From GCA-2746365 sp963711255 (GTDB lineage: Bacteria > Pseudomonadota > Gammaproteobacteria > SZUA-229), in assembly GCA_963711255.1 (NCBI GenBank), contig CAVQDO010000008.1, positions 1 through 64,000 of the forward strand: 64,000 nt of DNA, read 5' to 3'. This document shows, piece by piece, positions 26,449-36,400 of the stretch (position 1 is the stretch's first letter; each line of letters begins with the position of its first letter). Made by a program: the position numbers and the translations under genes. A model generated the notes under the pieces. It ran no database searches and was not told where the DNA came from. It worked only from the letters and a program-made list of their open reading frames with translations.

Positions 26449-27450
26449 TCAGCAAATTCTAGGTAAAGGATCGTCTTCCAGTTCTTCCAGTATACGTTCG
26501 CCACCAATTTCGGTTTCCATTACTACGTAATTCATAGCGGAATCAATATGCCCGATAATCGCAGCATCTTTACCCTCATCAAGCTGCTGCCAGCTCTCAA
26601 GTAGCGCCTCAGCCTGTGCTGGATCGACCACGGCAACCACCCTGCCTTCACAGGCCAGGTACATCGGGTCATAACCCAGCATTTCACACACCGACTGTAC
26701 CGGATCGCGCACCGGTAATTGCTCTTCAGAAATACGAACACCCATGCTCGTTGCGCGCTGTAACTCGGTACATACAGTGGCAATGCCGCCGCGCGTGGGA
26801 TCACGCATAAATCGTAAGCCCGGGTGCTCTAGCGCCGCCGTGGTCAAATTTAAAACACTGGCGGCATCAGACTGAATATCGCCACGCAAGCCGAACTCTT
26901 CCCGCGCCAGCATAACGGCAATACCGTGATCCCCCACAGGACCGCTGACCAGAATAGCATCCGCATTTTGAATATTTTTCATCGACAATACATGCCCATG
27001 ACGTATGCCAACACCAGTCGTTGCCAGGTATAAACCGCCACCTTCACCGCGCCGTAACACCTTGGTATCTCCGGCAACAACCTTGACGCCAATCTCGGCA
27101 GCCGTTTCTGCCAGGGTTTTGATTATGCGATCCAGCGTGGCGATTTCCATGCCTTCTTCGATAAAAGCATTCAGGCTTAAATATTTAGGAATGGCACCTG
27201 CGACAGCAAGGTCGTTGGTTGTGCCATGCACGGCCAGCGATCCAATATTGCCGCCGGGAAACTCAAGCGGCTGCACGGTAAAGCCATCAGTAGTAAACAA
27301 CACATCACCATCACCCAGCGAAATGGGAACAGCATCGGCCTGCACATCAAGATCCGGATTGGCCAGGTGACGGGCAAAAATCTCTTCGATGAGTTCGCGC
27401 ATATAGCGACCGCCGTTACCGTGTGCTAATGAGATGTGAGTATCTTGCAT
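26449..27450 (-). CDS. hypE: Hydrogenase maturation protein HypE
   Basis: A 333-residue HypE of the AIR synthase (PurM-like) family. It has the opening SLAHGNGGRYMREL, the GDHGIAVML and RDPTRGGIATV segments, and the essential C-terminal PRIC whose cysteine carries the thiocyanate. HypE dehydrates the carbamoyl group received from HypF to form the CN ligands of the [NiFe] site. It is last of the hypB-hypD-hypF-hypE run. A 25-bp-arm inverted repeat separates it from hypF. Confidence 0.95.
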   Translation of the reverse strand: MQDTHISLAHGNGGRYMRELIEEIFARHLANPDLDVQADAVPISLGDGDVLFTTDGFTVQPLEFPGGNIGSLAVHGTTNDLAVAGAIPKYLSLNAFIEEGMEIATLDRIIKTLAETAAEIGVKVVAGDTKVLRRGEGGGLYLATTGVGIRHGHVLSMKNIQNADAILVSGPVGDHGIAVMLAREEFGLRGDIQSDAASVLNLTTAALEHPGLRFMRDPTRGGIATVCTELQRATSMGVRISEEQLPVRDPVQSVCEMLGYDPMYLACEGRVVAVVDPAQAEALLESWQQLDEGKDAAIIGHIDSAMNYVVMETEIGGERILEELEDDPLPRIC

Positions 27451-27485
27451 ATTAATTCCTGTATGGAAAACTGTAAAAAAATATT

Positions 27486-27584
27486 ACCGCAGAGGCGCGG
27501 AGACGCAGAGAAAAACTTTGTTATGCTGGTTTTGCCGAAGGCGAAACCAAAAAATAAAACTCTGCGCCTCTGCGTCTCTGCGGT
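27486..27584. repeat. Inverted repeat, CGCAGAG family, copy A
   Basis: Arms 27486-27510 and 27560-27584 are near-exact reverse complements rich in GCAGAG units. An inner hairpin (TGGTTTTGCC/GGCGAAACCA) fills the middle. Related copies lie at 29917 and 61428. It occupies the hypF-hypE gap. Confidence 0.8.
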
Positions 27585-27593
27585 TCAAAGTTT

Positions 27594-29895
27594 TTAGTAT
27601 TTGTTTTTATAAGCATGCTCTATAACCTGCCCGAAACTGATGCCCGCATCATTGACGGGTATCAACTCAGGCAGACATACTGCAAAATCATTTGCGGATA
27701 ATAAAGCCATTGCCTGCTCGGTTAAGAGGCGGTTCTGGAACACGCCACCAGAAAAACTAACACTGTTTACACCATGCTTTTCACGCTGCAGCAATGCCTG
27801 CTGCAAAATATTGTTCGCCAATGAAGCATGAAACAGTGAAGCGCGCTCGGCAACACTTAATGTAGTTTCTGTCATTGCAACCACCACACTAGACCAGTTA
27901 TAAAACAATAAGTTATCAATCTTATCTAAACTAAATTCTATAATATTTTCAGTCTTATTTGATAGTGATTCAAGCATCATTGGCCCCTGCCCCTCGAAAC
28001 TTGCCAGCTTACAGACACCCGTCAGGGCCGCGGCCGCATCAAAAAGACGGCCGACAGAAGTTGTCTGCGGACTGTTGATATTCTGCTGCCATGCCTGTTT
28101 CAATAATGGATCTTTTTCAGGGATGTCATCATAAGCTACACCGTTTTCCCAGCATAAAGCAGCCGCACTTCGCCAGGGTTCACGACCCGCTTTATCAGCA
28201 CCCGGAATTCTAAAAGGACGCATACTGGCAACCCGCTGCCAGCTGCCCGGCCGCCCTAAAAAAGTTTCACCGCCCCAGAGCGTTCCATCCTCACCATAGC
28301 CGACACCATCCCAGGCAAACACCAGGATATCTTCATTAGTATCACATTCATAATAAGCTGCCGAGGCATGTGCGTGATGATGATAGACCATGCTGACAGC
28401 AAGCTTTTGTTTTTTTGCCCAGCGGCTGCTGGCATAACCGGGGTGCGCATCACAGATGATATGCTCGGCTTTTATACCATATAGTTTTTGCAGATCATTG
28501 ATGGTGTTTTCAAAAACCTGCAGGCTGCGCGGTGAATTCATTTCACCAATATGCGGTGAAGTGATGACACGGTTTTGCCATGCCAGTGAAATAACATTTT
28601 TCATATGCGCACCGACAGCAAGAACCGGTTGTCGCAAGCTCAAAGGGTAAAGTGAACTCAAGCGGTGCATAACCGCGGCCATAACGAAGTGGCCTTGGTT
28701 TACCCGCAATGGTGCGAAATACCGGGTCATCCGCCGGACGTTCTATCGGCCGGTTATGATGCAGACAGGCATCGGCCACATGGGCCAGGCGCTGTTCGAC
28801 CTGTGTGTTTTCTGTCAGTACCGGCTCACCGCTCAGGTTCGCCGAAGTCGCCACCAGCGGGCCGTTAAATTCATTGAGCAATAAATGATGCAGCGGACTG
28901 TAAGGCAGCATGATGCCCACCTCTTTTAGACCCGGCGCAATACCTTCACAAAGCACGTTGCCGCCTGAGCCGGCATTGTCTTTTTTCATCAGCAGAAGAA
29001 TCGGCCTGGCGGGCTGCAGCAGAAAGTCTTTGTCAACGGCGTTCAGTTCAAACGATTTTTCCAGCGTTTTGAATGGTGCTTCAACGGGTGCTGGAAACAT
29101 AACAGCCAGTGGTTTATCGGGCCGGGGTTTATTAGCTCTTAGTGCGTCAACCGCTTCACTATTGCCGGCATCACACATCAGGTGATAACCGCCAATACCT
29201 TTTACCGCTAGCACCCTGCCCTGACGTAATGCTTCAACGGCTGCTTCAAGTGCCGCATCACTATCATTAATTCTAATGTCATCCGCATGAAAACTTAACG
29301 ACGGACCGCAATCTGCACAGGCAACCGGCTCGGCATGAAAACGGCGGTCAGCCGGATCACTGTATTCAGCCAGGCACGGCGGACATAACTCAAATGCCGC
29401 CATGGTGGTATTCGGCCGGTCATAGGGCAGACGTCGAATCAGGGTATAACGCGGGCCGCACTGGGTGCAGTTGATGAATGGATAACGGTAACGGCGATCA
29501 GCCGGATCATTTAACTCGGCAAGGCAGTCGTCACACAAGAAGAGATCAGCCGGTACGCTAATGCGGGCTTCACCCTGCTGCTCGCTTTGCAAAATACTGA
29601 AACCATCAAAGTCAGCAACCTCGGCGCTGGTTTCTGATTCGAGAACAGGACGGGCTAAAGGCGGTTTTTTTTCAAAGATAGCCGAACAAAATTCATCCAG
29701 CTTAAGCGCCTCGCCCTGCACGTGAATTTCAACCACACCGAGACAGTTTCTAACCCAGCCGTTTAATTGATACTCACTGGCGAGGCGATAAATAAAAGGC
29801 CGAAAGCCCACACCCTGCACCTGGCCGGATAGCAGTATCTGCCTGGCGGAAATTACCGGGGTAGCGTGGGGAACATTCTTCAAACAGGTATCCAA
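27594..29895 (-). pseudogene. hypF: Carbamoyltransferase HypF, split by a one-base frameshift
   Basis: Two overlapping frames make one HypF of about 765 residues. The first (29895 to about 28635) contains the acylphosphatase domain (GVGFRPFIYRLA), two zinc fingers (CDDC..CTQC, CPPC..CADC) and the YrdC-like domain. The second continues from RQPVLAVGAHMKN with the Kae1/HypF carbamoyl-transferase domain (VYHHHAHA, FSGGVFQNRLL, NDAGISFGQ). Removing one G near 28635 joins FEL directly to RQPVLAVG. HypF makes the CN precursor from carbamoyl phosphate and is essential for [NiFe] hydrogenase, so a true lesion would disable the hydrogenase; a sequence error is quite possible. Confidence 0.85.
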
Positions 29896-29916
29896 CGTAT
29901 AGCTAAAAGATTAATT

Positions 29917-30005
29917 CACCACAGAGACACAGAGACTCTGAGAAAACATTTGAATGTTAAAAAAACAAACCGATGTTCCTCTGTGTCTCCGTGCCTCTGT
30001 GGTTC
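29917..30005. repeat. Inverted repeat, CGCAGAG family, copy B
   Basis: Arms near 29917-29942 and 29978-30005 (CACCACAGAGACACAGAG and its complement) diverge slightly from copy A. It fills the hypD-hypF gap and ends 13 bases from the hypD stop. Confidence 0.75.
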
Positions 30006-30017
30006 AATTGTTTATTA

Positions 30018-31154
30018 TTAACCAGCCGCTTTTTGCTTCGCATCATCGGAGGCTTGTTCGCGCATACCGCCAGCCCACCAGATTCGGCAGGCGCCTTCAT
30101 CCGAAACCATGCAGGGCCCGATGGGATTTCTGGGAATACAGGCTTTGCCAAACAACCGGCATTGATTGGGATAGATTTTACCCAGCACCACCTGCGCGCA
30201 GTCACATCCCGGTGGCATTTGACCGGCACGTTTCCGGGCATCATCGGCATACGATGGAAACAGTTTTCTGGCGTCATGACTGCTATAGGTTTTTTCCAGT
30301 ATGTAACCCGATTGCGGGATGATACCAACACCCCGCCAGTTAGCATCGTAGACATTCATGGCTTTAGCAAGATGCGCCTGTGCGGATTTATTACCGCCGG
30401 ACTGCACCAGCTCGGGGTAACAGTTATCGAGGAAATAGCGTCCTTCATTAAACTGGCGCAAGGTCGAGTACATTGCAGCGAGCAGGCTATCCGGTTTAAA
30501 ACCGGCAACCGCAGCAGGAATATTGTGCTTTTCAACCACGAACTCCCATTCTTCCGGCCCCATAATGGTGGAGACATGCCCCGGTGCGACCAGCGCATCA
30601 AACCCCGGCTCACCAGAGTCCAGCAACATCGCTACCGCAGGCCAGGTTAAACGTCCGGATAATAATACCGAGAGATTATCGGGAACACCTTCCACCATCA
30701 TGGCGGCAACCGGTGCCGTCGTGGTTTCAAAACCGGCAGCAAAAAACACCACCGCTTTATCGGCATTGGCTTTAGCAATGCTCACCGCTTCCGTGGGAGA
30801 AGCAATAGGACGAATATCTGCACCCTGCGCTTTTGCCTGTTCCAGGGTTCGCGCCTGCGCTTTTTTAACGTTGACCGGCACCCGCAGCATGTCACCAAAG
30901 GCAACCAGAATAATATCTTCATGCAGCGCCAGTTGAATGGCTTCAAAGACGTCTTCTTCCGGACAGATACAGACCGGGCACCCGGGCCCGGGAACCAGTT
31001 CAATATAATCAGGTAAGGCCTTGCGCAAACCCGCCATGGTAATGGAGCGCTCGTGACCACCGCAGACATTCATGATTTTTACTTTACCGCTATCAGTCTT
31101 CGGCCGCGGTAATGCATGAATGCGCTGTAACCACTGTTTTGCGCTTATTGTCAT
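30018..31154 (-). CDS. hypD: Hydrogenase maturation protein HypD
   Basis: A 378-residue HypD with the conserved MNVCGGHER, GPGCPVC(I)CPE and FAAGFETTTAP segments and the C-terminal four-cysteine [4Fe-4S] region. With HypC it forms the scaffold on which Fe(CN)2CO is assembled. It lies 12 bases after hypB and is probably co-transcribed. Its partner hypC is 16 kb away at 47498. Confidence 0.95.
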   Translation of the reverse strand: MTISAKQWLQRIHALPRPKTDSGKVKIMNVCGGHERSITMAGLRKALPDYIELVPGPGCPVCICPEEDVFEAIQLALHEDIILVAFGDMLRVPVNVKKAQARTLEQAKAQGADIRPIASPTEAVSIAKANADKAVVFFAAGFETTTAPVAAMMVEGVPDNLSVLLSGRLTWPAVAMLLDSGEPGFDALVAPGHVSTIMGPEEWEFVVEKHNIPAAVAGFKPDSLLAAMYSTLRQFNEGRYFLDNCYPELVQSGGNKSAQAHLAKAMNVYDANWRGVGIIPQSGYILEKTYSSHDARKLFPSYADDARKRAGQMPPGCDCAQVVLGKIYPNQCRLFGKACIPRNPIGPCMVSDEGACRIWWAGGMREQASDDAKQKAAG

Positions 31155-31166
31155 TTTAAGCCTGGC

Positions 31167-32024
31167 TTACAGATGCACATGTTCATGGGTGTGCGTATGA
31201 CCATGATCATGGTCATGATCGTGGTCATGAGAATGCGGCTCGGCAACAGGATTCTGCTCAAGATAAAGCCGACGCTGTTCAACTTGAGCATCGATCCACT
31301 CCATCCATTGCGGCATACCGGATTGATCTTTGGAAGACAACTCGATAATCGGTGCTGTACTGGCAATATCCTGCAGGTAACGTTTTGCCCGTTCCGGTTT
31401 AAAATCATCTAACACCGGTAACAAATCACATTTACTAATAAGGACAAGGTCGGAAGTACGGAACATAACCGGATACTTTGCCGGTTTGTCATCACCTTCC
31501 GGAACGGAAAGCAGGGTTACGTTCTGGTGCTGGCCCAGATCAAAACTTGCCGGACATACCAGGTTGCCAACGTTTTCAATAAAGATGACATCGAACTCGG
31601 CAAGATCCAGGTTATGCAATGCCTGGTGAATCATGTGCGCATCCAGGTGACAGGCACTGCCGGTCGCAATCTGTATGGCTTTAACACCGTGACGGCGAAT
31701 GCGCTCGGCATCGTTTTCTGTTTCCAGGTCACCTTCAATGACAGCCATTCTTAATGGCTTGTCTGACTGCTGCTGCATTTGCAAAATAGTGGCTTCAAGT
31801 AACGCGGTTTTACCGGCCCCCGGCGATGACATTAAATTGATAGCCAGCACATTATTCCGATCAAAATGTTCGCGGTTATGTGCCGCAGTATGGTCATTTT
31901 CATGCAGCAGGCTATGCAGCACAGTAACGGCTTCTCTACCGCTTTCCGTTTTCTGCAACTTGCCACCCGGCCTGATTAAACTCTCGTTGCCGTGAGTAAT
32001 ATTACAACCACAGGTATCGCACAT
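31167..32024 (-). CDS. hypB: Hydrogenase nickel-insertion GTPase HypB, with C-terminal histidine tail
   Basis: A 285-residue GTPase. It opens with the nickel-binding MCDTCGC, then P-loop SSPGAGKT, ENVGNLVCPA and SKCDLL G-motifs. HypB delivers nickel to the large subunit with HypA. The histidine-rich nickel store usually lies between the N-terminal motif and the GTPase domain; here that stretch is nearly free of histidine runs and a dense His/Asp tail occupies residues 264-285 instead. It is first in the hypB-D-F-E run. Confidence 0.95.
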   Translation of the reverse strand: MCDTCGCNITHGNESLIRPGGKLQKTESGREAVTVLHSLLHENDHTAAHNREHFDRNNVLAINLMSSPGAGKTALLEATILQMQQQSDKPLRMAVIEGDLETENDAERIRRHGVKAIQIATGSACHLDAHMIHQALHNLDLAEFDVIFIENVGNLVCPASFDLGQHQNVTLLSVPEGDDKPAKYPVMFRTSDLVLISKCDLLPVLDDFKPERAKRYLQDIASTAPIIELSSKDQSGMPQWMEWIDAQVEQRRLYLEQNPVAEPHSHDHDHDHDHGHTHTHEHVHL

Positions 32025-32461
32025 AATAATTGCTCCAGATATGTTTTCTTTAACAGCTCTGTTTATACTCTATTTATACTCTATTTATAAACCCCGACTG
32101 CTGTATATAGACAGGCGAGAACTAACATCGCTGATTTCAAATGTGAATAGATTGCTCATTAGTGTAATCCACTAGCTGGCAAAGATACAACTCTTTGATT
32201 CAACATAAGCTACGATAGTGTATCAGCCTGTCACGCAAACTATTGATTTAAATCAAACTAACAAGAAGTAATACTCTCACCAATTTATTATCAGTCTATT
32301 TGTAGCAAACTTATACGGCTGGCAAAATTCAACCCTGCCTGTTTTGACCTGCTTTATTTGAAACTAATTTACTTAATGATGAATTATTGATAACAGTCAA
32401 ACAGTGTATATATTCACCTGCTATATTTAACACATAGTGAATAGTAATGGAGGTGATGGTG
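32025..32461. promoter_or_regulatory. Divergent region hypB/small cytochrome with perfect FNR/DNR box
   Basis: TTGATTTAAATCAA at 32243-32256 is a perfect box, about 220 bases from hypB and 206 from the cytochrome gene. No well-placed -10 is clear on either side (TATTAT at 32286-32291 is 39 bp away). An 11-bp TTTATACTCTA tandem repeat (32062-32083) lies in the hypB leader. Nothing else is recognised. Confidence 0.55.
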
Positions 32462-32849
32462 ATGCGTATAAAAGCTGGTGTTTATTTTCTGGGTCTGGTT
32501 TCATTGTTAACAGGTAATCTTGTGGTGGCTGAGCCGATCCTGCCGGAAGCATAAAAACATCATCAAATTTGATACCAAGCTGGGCGAAGTGACATTTGCG
32601 CATAAAAAACACGCAGATCTCAGCATTACCGAGTGCACTACCTGTCATCATGATTTGCTGCCCAATGACAGCAGCGTGAAACCCTGCCATGAATGCCACC
32701 AGCATAAATCCAAAGAACCCGCAAAAGCTAAAAATGCCTTTCATGCACGCTGCACGGGGTGCCACGAATATACCGTTGCTGGCGGTCAGCACGCCGGGCC
32801 ATTGAAGAAGAAATGCAAACTATGCCACGTCAAGCCGGCGAAAAAATAA
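32462..32849 (+). pseudogene. Small four-heme cytochrome (c3/c7-like), frameshifted after the signal peptide
   Basis: The ATG at 32462 follows GGAGGTG and encodes a signal peptide (MRIKAGVYFLGLVSLLTG..VVA). That frame stops at 32552-32554 (PILPEA-stop) at the start of an A5 run. The next frame continues with IIKFDTKLGEVTFAHKKHADL and four heme motifs: CTTCH, CHECH, CTGCH and CKLCH. One extra or missing base in the A-run explains it, so error is likely. The mature protein would be a periplasmic electron shuttle of about 95 residues, a natural partner for the adjacent decaheme/porin pair. Confidence 0.8.
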
Positions 32850-32867
32850 ACAACAGTACACTGCTGC

Positions 32868-32918
32868 TTTAACTGGATACTTAATTGGATACTTAATTGG
32901 ATGCCTTAACCGGATACT
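32868..32918. repeat. Tandem 12-bp repeats between convergent cytochrome and barrel genes
   Basis: About four units of TTAATTGGATAC (with variants AACTGG and AACCGG) run up to the stop codon of the barrel gene. No hairpin terminator is visible; the repeat may have displaced it. Confidence 0.7.
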
Positions 32919-35111
32919 TTAATAGCGGTAACTGGCTGAAGCGGTGATCACGTATACGTTGTAGTCAAGCGTATCGCCAGCAAGCAGCAGGCTGCCTTCA
33001 ACGGCCGCCGGGTCATAAGGCAGTAAACCATCAACTGCCCAGTTATCCGCGCTGTATTCTTCAAACCTCATACCCAGTTTGTAACTAAGCTGTTTACTGT
33101 AATTGTAATTGCCCCACAGTTTAACGCTGGTCAATGCTGTTTTGGTATCAGGATACTGGCCTTCAGTACCTGCAGCAGTAAGGTTTTTCATTTCGCTTGA
33201 GCCGTTAGACTTGCTGTAGACGATGTCTGTACCGATATCCCACCTGCCAAGATCAGTCCACTTGGCGCCAATACCCACAGTATCAAAGCTATCTTCAAAA
33301 TCTGCAGCCCAGTCTGCAGTCTCTGTGCCTAAAGCACTGCCAGCCTGGGAAGACTCTATGTTTTCGTAAGTATAGTAACCATAGGTGGTGATGTTGTGGC
33401 GTGGCTGATAGGAGAAGTCAACAGTGTAGACAGGCTGGGTTGCTTCGGTGAGACCGATAGTAGAGTTCTTATAGTCATCCTTGTTGTAATCAACCCGCGC
33501 ACTCAGGAACAGTTTCTCTGTTGCCATGTAATCAATAGTTGTACCTACTTTAGTCCGATCGCGGTCGGCAAGATAATACTTTCGCAATGCCGGATTTTCT
33601 GTAGCCAGGCTGTTGTAATCGCTGCCATCTCTCTGGCTTGCTTCAGCAAAAAGCGCCACATCAACCGTTGAATGCGCTTTTATTTTCCACTTCGCAAACA
33701 GTGTATCTTCCGTGGTTTCATCTCGTTCTGCATCCGTGTAACTGCGCTTCATTTCGTTATACTTGTATCCGCCGCGAAGGCTGGTTATTGCATTGAAACG
33801 ATAGTTGGCATCAAGCTTCACTCGATTATTCTTGTAACTGTATGGACGGTTTGCTGCACTGTTAATAAAATTATCTGAATCCAGTATCACGTAATCATAA
33901 GTTGCAACCGATGTTTTATTATCGCGTTCGCTATAGCGCAGCTCGGCGTTAAGCCGCAGACTGGTGATCGGACGAGAAGACAGTTTCAGCTGTGCGTTTG
34001 TCAGCTCAACTTCACCATCGAGGGATGTAGCTGGAAGCGCAGATGTCGTCACGTTGTTATTAACTGTATAGGGCTGGAAGCTCTGGTTCTGGGTCATGCG
34101 GCCCATGGATATAAAACCGGTGAGCCTGGTTTTGTATGGCAAGGAATATCCACCGGTGAGAGAGAGCTGGTGAAATTCGTTATCCGGTGCCAGCGACATA
34201 CTTCCATCACCTGTCGTCGGGTTGAATGGATCCTGCCAGGTCAGCGAGTTGTACTTGTTGTCGAAGACTGACATCTGGTACTTGAGATCGATCTGAGCAC
34301 CCTTACCCGCATAACTCAGTACCGCGTTAACAATGTCTGTATCCTGATCGACAGGTTCCGGCAACACTGCTATTTTAGTGTTACCAACCATCATACTGCT
34401 ACCAGTTGCAATGGCCGACCCGGTTGCATTGGTGCCCTGCTTATTTTCGTGGCTGAAATCAACATCGAACTGCCAGTGCTGGGTCGGAATAAACATCGCT
34501 CCGACTTTGGTACGTTTACGTTTTGTTTCCAGTTCAAAACTGTTCAGGTTGGCGTCCAGGTTGGTATTAATATCAAAACCTGAAGGCAGGGTCAGGTTAG
34601 TGCCGCCGATACCATCAAAGGGGGACTGTACCGTGTTGTTCTTATAATCGGGCAACTCATCGTATTCCAGGAAGAGTTTATAGCTGCCCTGCTTGCCGCC
34701 GTCCAGACGCAGGTAACGCGATTCCAGGCCAAGGTTCGTGCCGCGAATACGCCAGAATTCTCCGTCTTCATAAAACTCCCGGACCCTTATATCGCCAACA
34801 AGGTACGGCCCTTTTGTCTGCAGACCGTTATAACGGCCGAACTTGTAGGCGTCATCGGAAACATAACCCAGGCCAAGCTCTATTTCATTGCGTATAGGCC
34901 TGGAGATAAATTCCTCAGGGACTATCAGCTCGCCTTCTTCGGTTAAGGATTTGTCTTCCAGGGTCGACAAATCTTCAGCAGAAGGCTTATCTGTTACGGC
35001 TTTATCTGCAGCCGGTTGAGCTTCTGCAGGCTTGTCTTCTGCAAAGGCTACGCCAGGCACAAACCCTGAAGCGGCCAAATAAAAAATCAGCAGTGATGTT
35101 TTTCTTTTCAT
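32919..35111 (-). CDS. MtrB/PioB-family outer-membrane beta-barrel protein
   Basis: A 730-residue protein: signal peptide 1-24, an Ala/Pro/Lys-rich linker, then a long barrel of alternating strands with typical turns, ending in an aromatic terminal residue pattern (SASYRY). The RPIRNEIELGLGYVSDDAYKFGRYNG region is characteristic of MtrB/PioB proteins that sheath a decaheme cytochrome across the outer membrane. It lies 38 bases after the decaheme gene on the same strand. Together they would move electrons through the outer membrane; direction (Fe(II)/other donor oxidation or external reduction) is not known. Confidence 0.9.
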   Translation of the reverse strand: MKRKTSLLIFYLAASGFVPGVAFAEDKPAEAQPAADKAVTDKPSAEDLSTLEDKSLTEEGELIVPEEFISRPIRNEIELGLGYVSDDAYKFGRYNGLQTKGPYLVGDIRVREFYEDGEFWRIRGTNLGLESRYLRLDGGKQGSYKLFLEYDELPDYKNNTVQSPFDGIGGTNLTLPSGFDINTNLDANLNSFELETKRKRTKVGAMFIPTQHWQFDVDFSHENKQGTNATGSAIATGSSMMVGNTKIAVLPEPVDQDTDIVNAVLSYAGKGAQIDLKYQMSVFDNKYNSLTWQDPFNPTTGDGSMSLAPDNEFHQLSLTGGYSLPYKTRLTGFISMGRMTQNQSFQPYTVNNNVTTSALPATSLDGEVELTNAQLKLSSRPITSLRLNAELRYSERDNKTSVATYDYVILDSDNFINSAANRPYSYKNNRVKLDANYRFNAITSLRGGYKYNEMKRSYTDAERDETTEDTLFAKWKIKAHSTVDVALFAEASQRDGSDYNSLATENPALRKYYLADRDRTKVGTTIDYMATEKLFLSARVDYNKDDYKNSTIGLTEATQPVYTVDFSYQPRHNITTYGYYTYENIESSQAGSALGTETADWAADFEDSFDTVGIGAKWTDLGRWDIGTDIVYSKSNGSSEMKNLTAAGTEGQYPDTKTALTSVKLWGNYNYSKQLSYKLGMRFEEYSADNWAVDGLLPYDPAAVEGSLLLAGDTLDYNVYVITASASYRY

Positions 35112-35149
35112 AATCGTTTAGCTGTCTGATTAATAAAACTGTATATTTG

Positions 35150-36211
35150 TTATCGTTGCAGTCCGGCACCTGATGGATGGTTGGAACCGTGTATTTTGCT
35201 GTGGCAATTTGCACAGTTCATTCCAACTTTAAAGCGCGCACGCCCGGGGTCTGTATCGTTATAATCCAGGAAGTTTCTAATATGTCTACGGCCGCCGCCG
35301 GCACTGATATCAGCGTGGCACTGCTGGCACAATTGCGGCCCCTGTTTGTTAAGCAAGGCCGCGTGGTTCGAACCATGAACCTTGTGACACAACGTGCAGT
35401 CTTCACTGGCCGGATAATGCTCCCAAAGGAAAGGCCCGCGTTTTTCCGCATGACAGCTGTAACAGTTTTCATTAACACTGAATTGTTTTAATGAGGAAGG
35501 CCCGGCTGATCCGTGAGGATTGTGGCAATCACTGCATATAACCTTGTTGTCTCTAATTGGATGTGAAGAAGCGCGGAAAGTCTCAGAGCGAACATCTTTA
35601 TGGCATTTGTAACAGACGTCAGCCTGCGAGGTACGTTCTATGACATCATTGGGTTTATGAATTGAATGACAGTTCACACAGACCAGGTCTTCCGCTTCAT
35701 GAATACTTGAAAACCAGTGCATACGTTCACCGGTCTGGTGGCAGCCCAGGCAGGTATCATTGCGCTGCTCAATAGACTCACCATAGCGCCCGGTCATACT
35801 GATAATACAATTGCCTTCATTTTCAAAATGCAAAGCCCCGGGGCCATGACAGGTTTCACAGCCGTTCTTACCGAAGGGTGATCGCGGATCAGCAGACTGT
35901 CCATGCGGGCTTGCCTGCATGGTTTTGATCTTATCCTGATGGCAGTCAGCGCAGACATCAGCGCCAAGGTAGTCACCCTCAGCCATGCCTTCACAGAGAT
36001 TTTCCTGTTTGAATGCATGCTTCGCTTTACCGGCTGAGGCGGTATCGGCGGGACTTATATCAACCGGTGACGTCTTTTCTAGCGCTGCTGCTTCAGCAGA
36101 ATCTTCTGTTTTAGCCGTATTTTCAGCAATCGTTTCAGCAGCATTCAACCATGTACTGGCGAATAGAAAGGTGAAGATAAATAGTATTAAAAGTTTGTAT
36201 CGCTGACTCAT
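35150..36211 (-). CDS. MtrA/DmsE-family decaheme c-type cytochrome
   Basis: A protein of 353 residues with a signal peptide and ten CxxCH motifs in order: CADCH, CETCH, CLGCH, CVNCH, CYKCH, CSDCH, CYSCH, CTLCH, CQQCH and CANCH. The layout matches MtrA/PioA/DmsE decahemes that sit inside the MtrB barrel. The N-terminal region between signal and first heme is longer than in Shewanella MtrA and rich in Ala, Glu and Thr. The ATG at 36211 (MSQRYKLL) is preferred over one at 36247 because it begins a clean signal peptide. No MtrC/OmcA-type surface decaheme follows. Confidence 0.92.
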   Translation of the reverse strand: MSQRYKLLILFIFTFLFASTWLNAAETIAENTAKTEDSAEAAALEKTSPVDISPADTASAGKAKHAFKQENLCEGMAEGDYLGADVCADCHQDKIKTMQASPHGQSADPRSPFGKNGCETCHGPGALHFENEGNCIISMTGRYGESIEQRNDTCLGCHQTGERMHWFSSIHEAEDLVCVNCHSIHKPNDVIERTSQADVCYKCHKDVRSETFRASSHPIRDNKVICSDCHNPHGSAGPSSLKQFSVNENCYSCHAEKRGPFLWEHYPASEDCTLCHKVHGSNHAALLNKQGPQLCQQCHADISAGGGRRHIRNFLDYNDTDPGRARFKVGMNCANCHSKIHGSNHPSGAGLQR

Positions 36212-36283
36212 ATCTATATAGTAATCATTATTTTTAATAATATACAAGGTATACTTACTTTAACTGTATTATTAATAGTGTAA

Positions 36284-36317
36284 TTGACCTAGTTCAAGTT
36301 TTATTGAGAATTATCAA
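36284..36317. promoter_or_regulatory. Two adjacent FNR/DNR-like boxes between divergent multiheme operons
   Basis: TTGACCTAGTTCAA (36284-36297, 8 of 10) and TTGAGAATTATCAA (36304-36317, 9 of 10) have centres 20 bp apart, two helical turns. They lie between the decaheme gene (minus) and the octaheme gene (plus). No ideally spaced -10 is obvious. Confidence 0.55.
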
Positions 36318-36400
36318 TTACACTGGTAGTGGTTTCATTAAAAATAATAAACTACTGACTCGGTATCATTTATTTTTCCGTGAGCCAGGCGGATTTGGAG

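Noticed and set aside
30523..30936. Plus-strand frame opposite hypD
   Set aside because: Antisense shadow of a clear hypD gene, with no domain or ribosome site.
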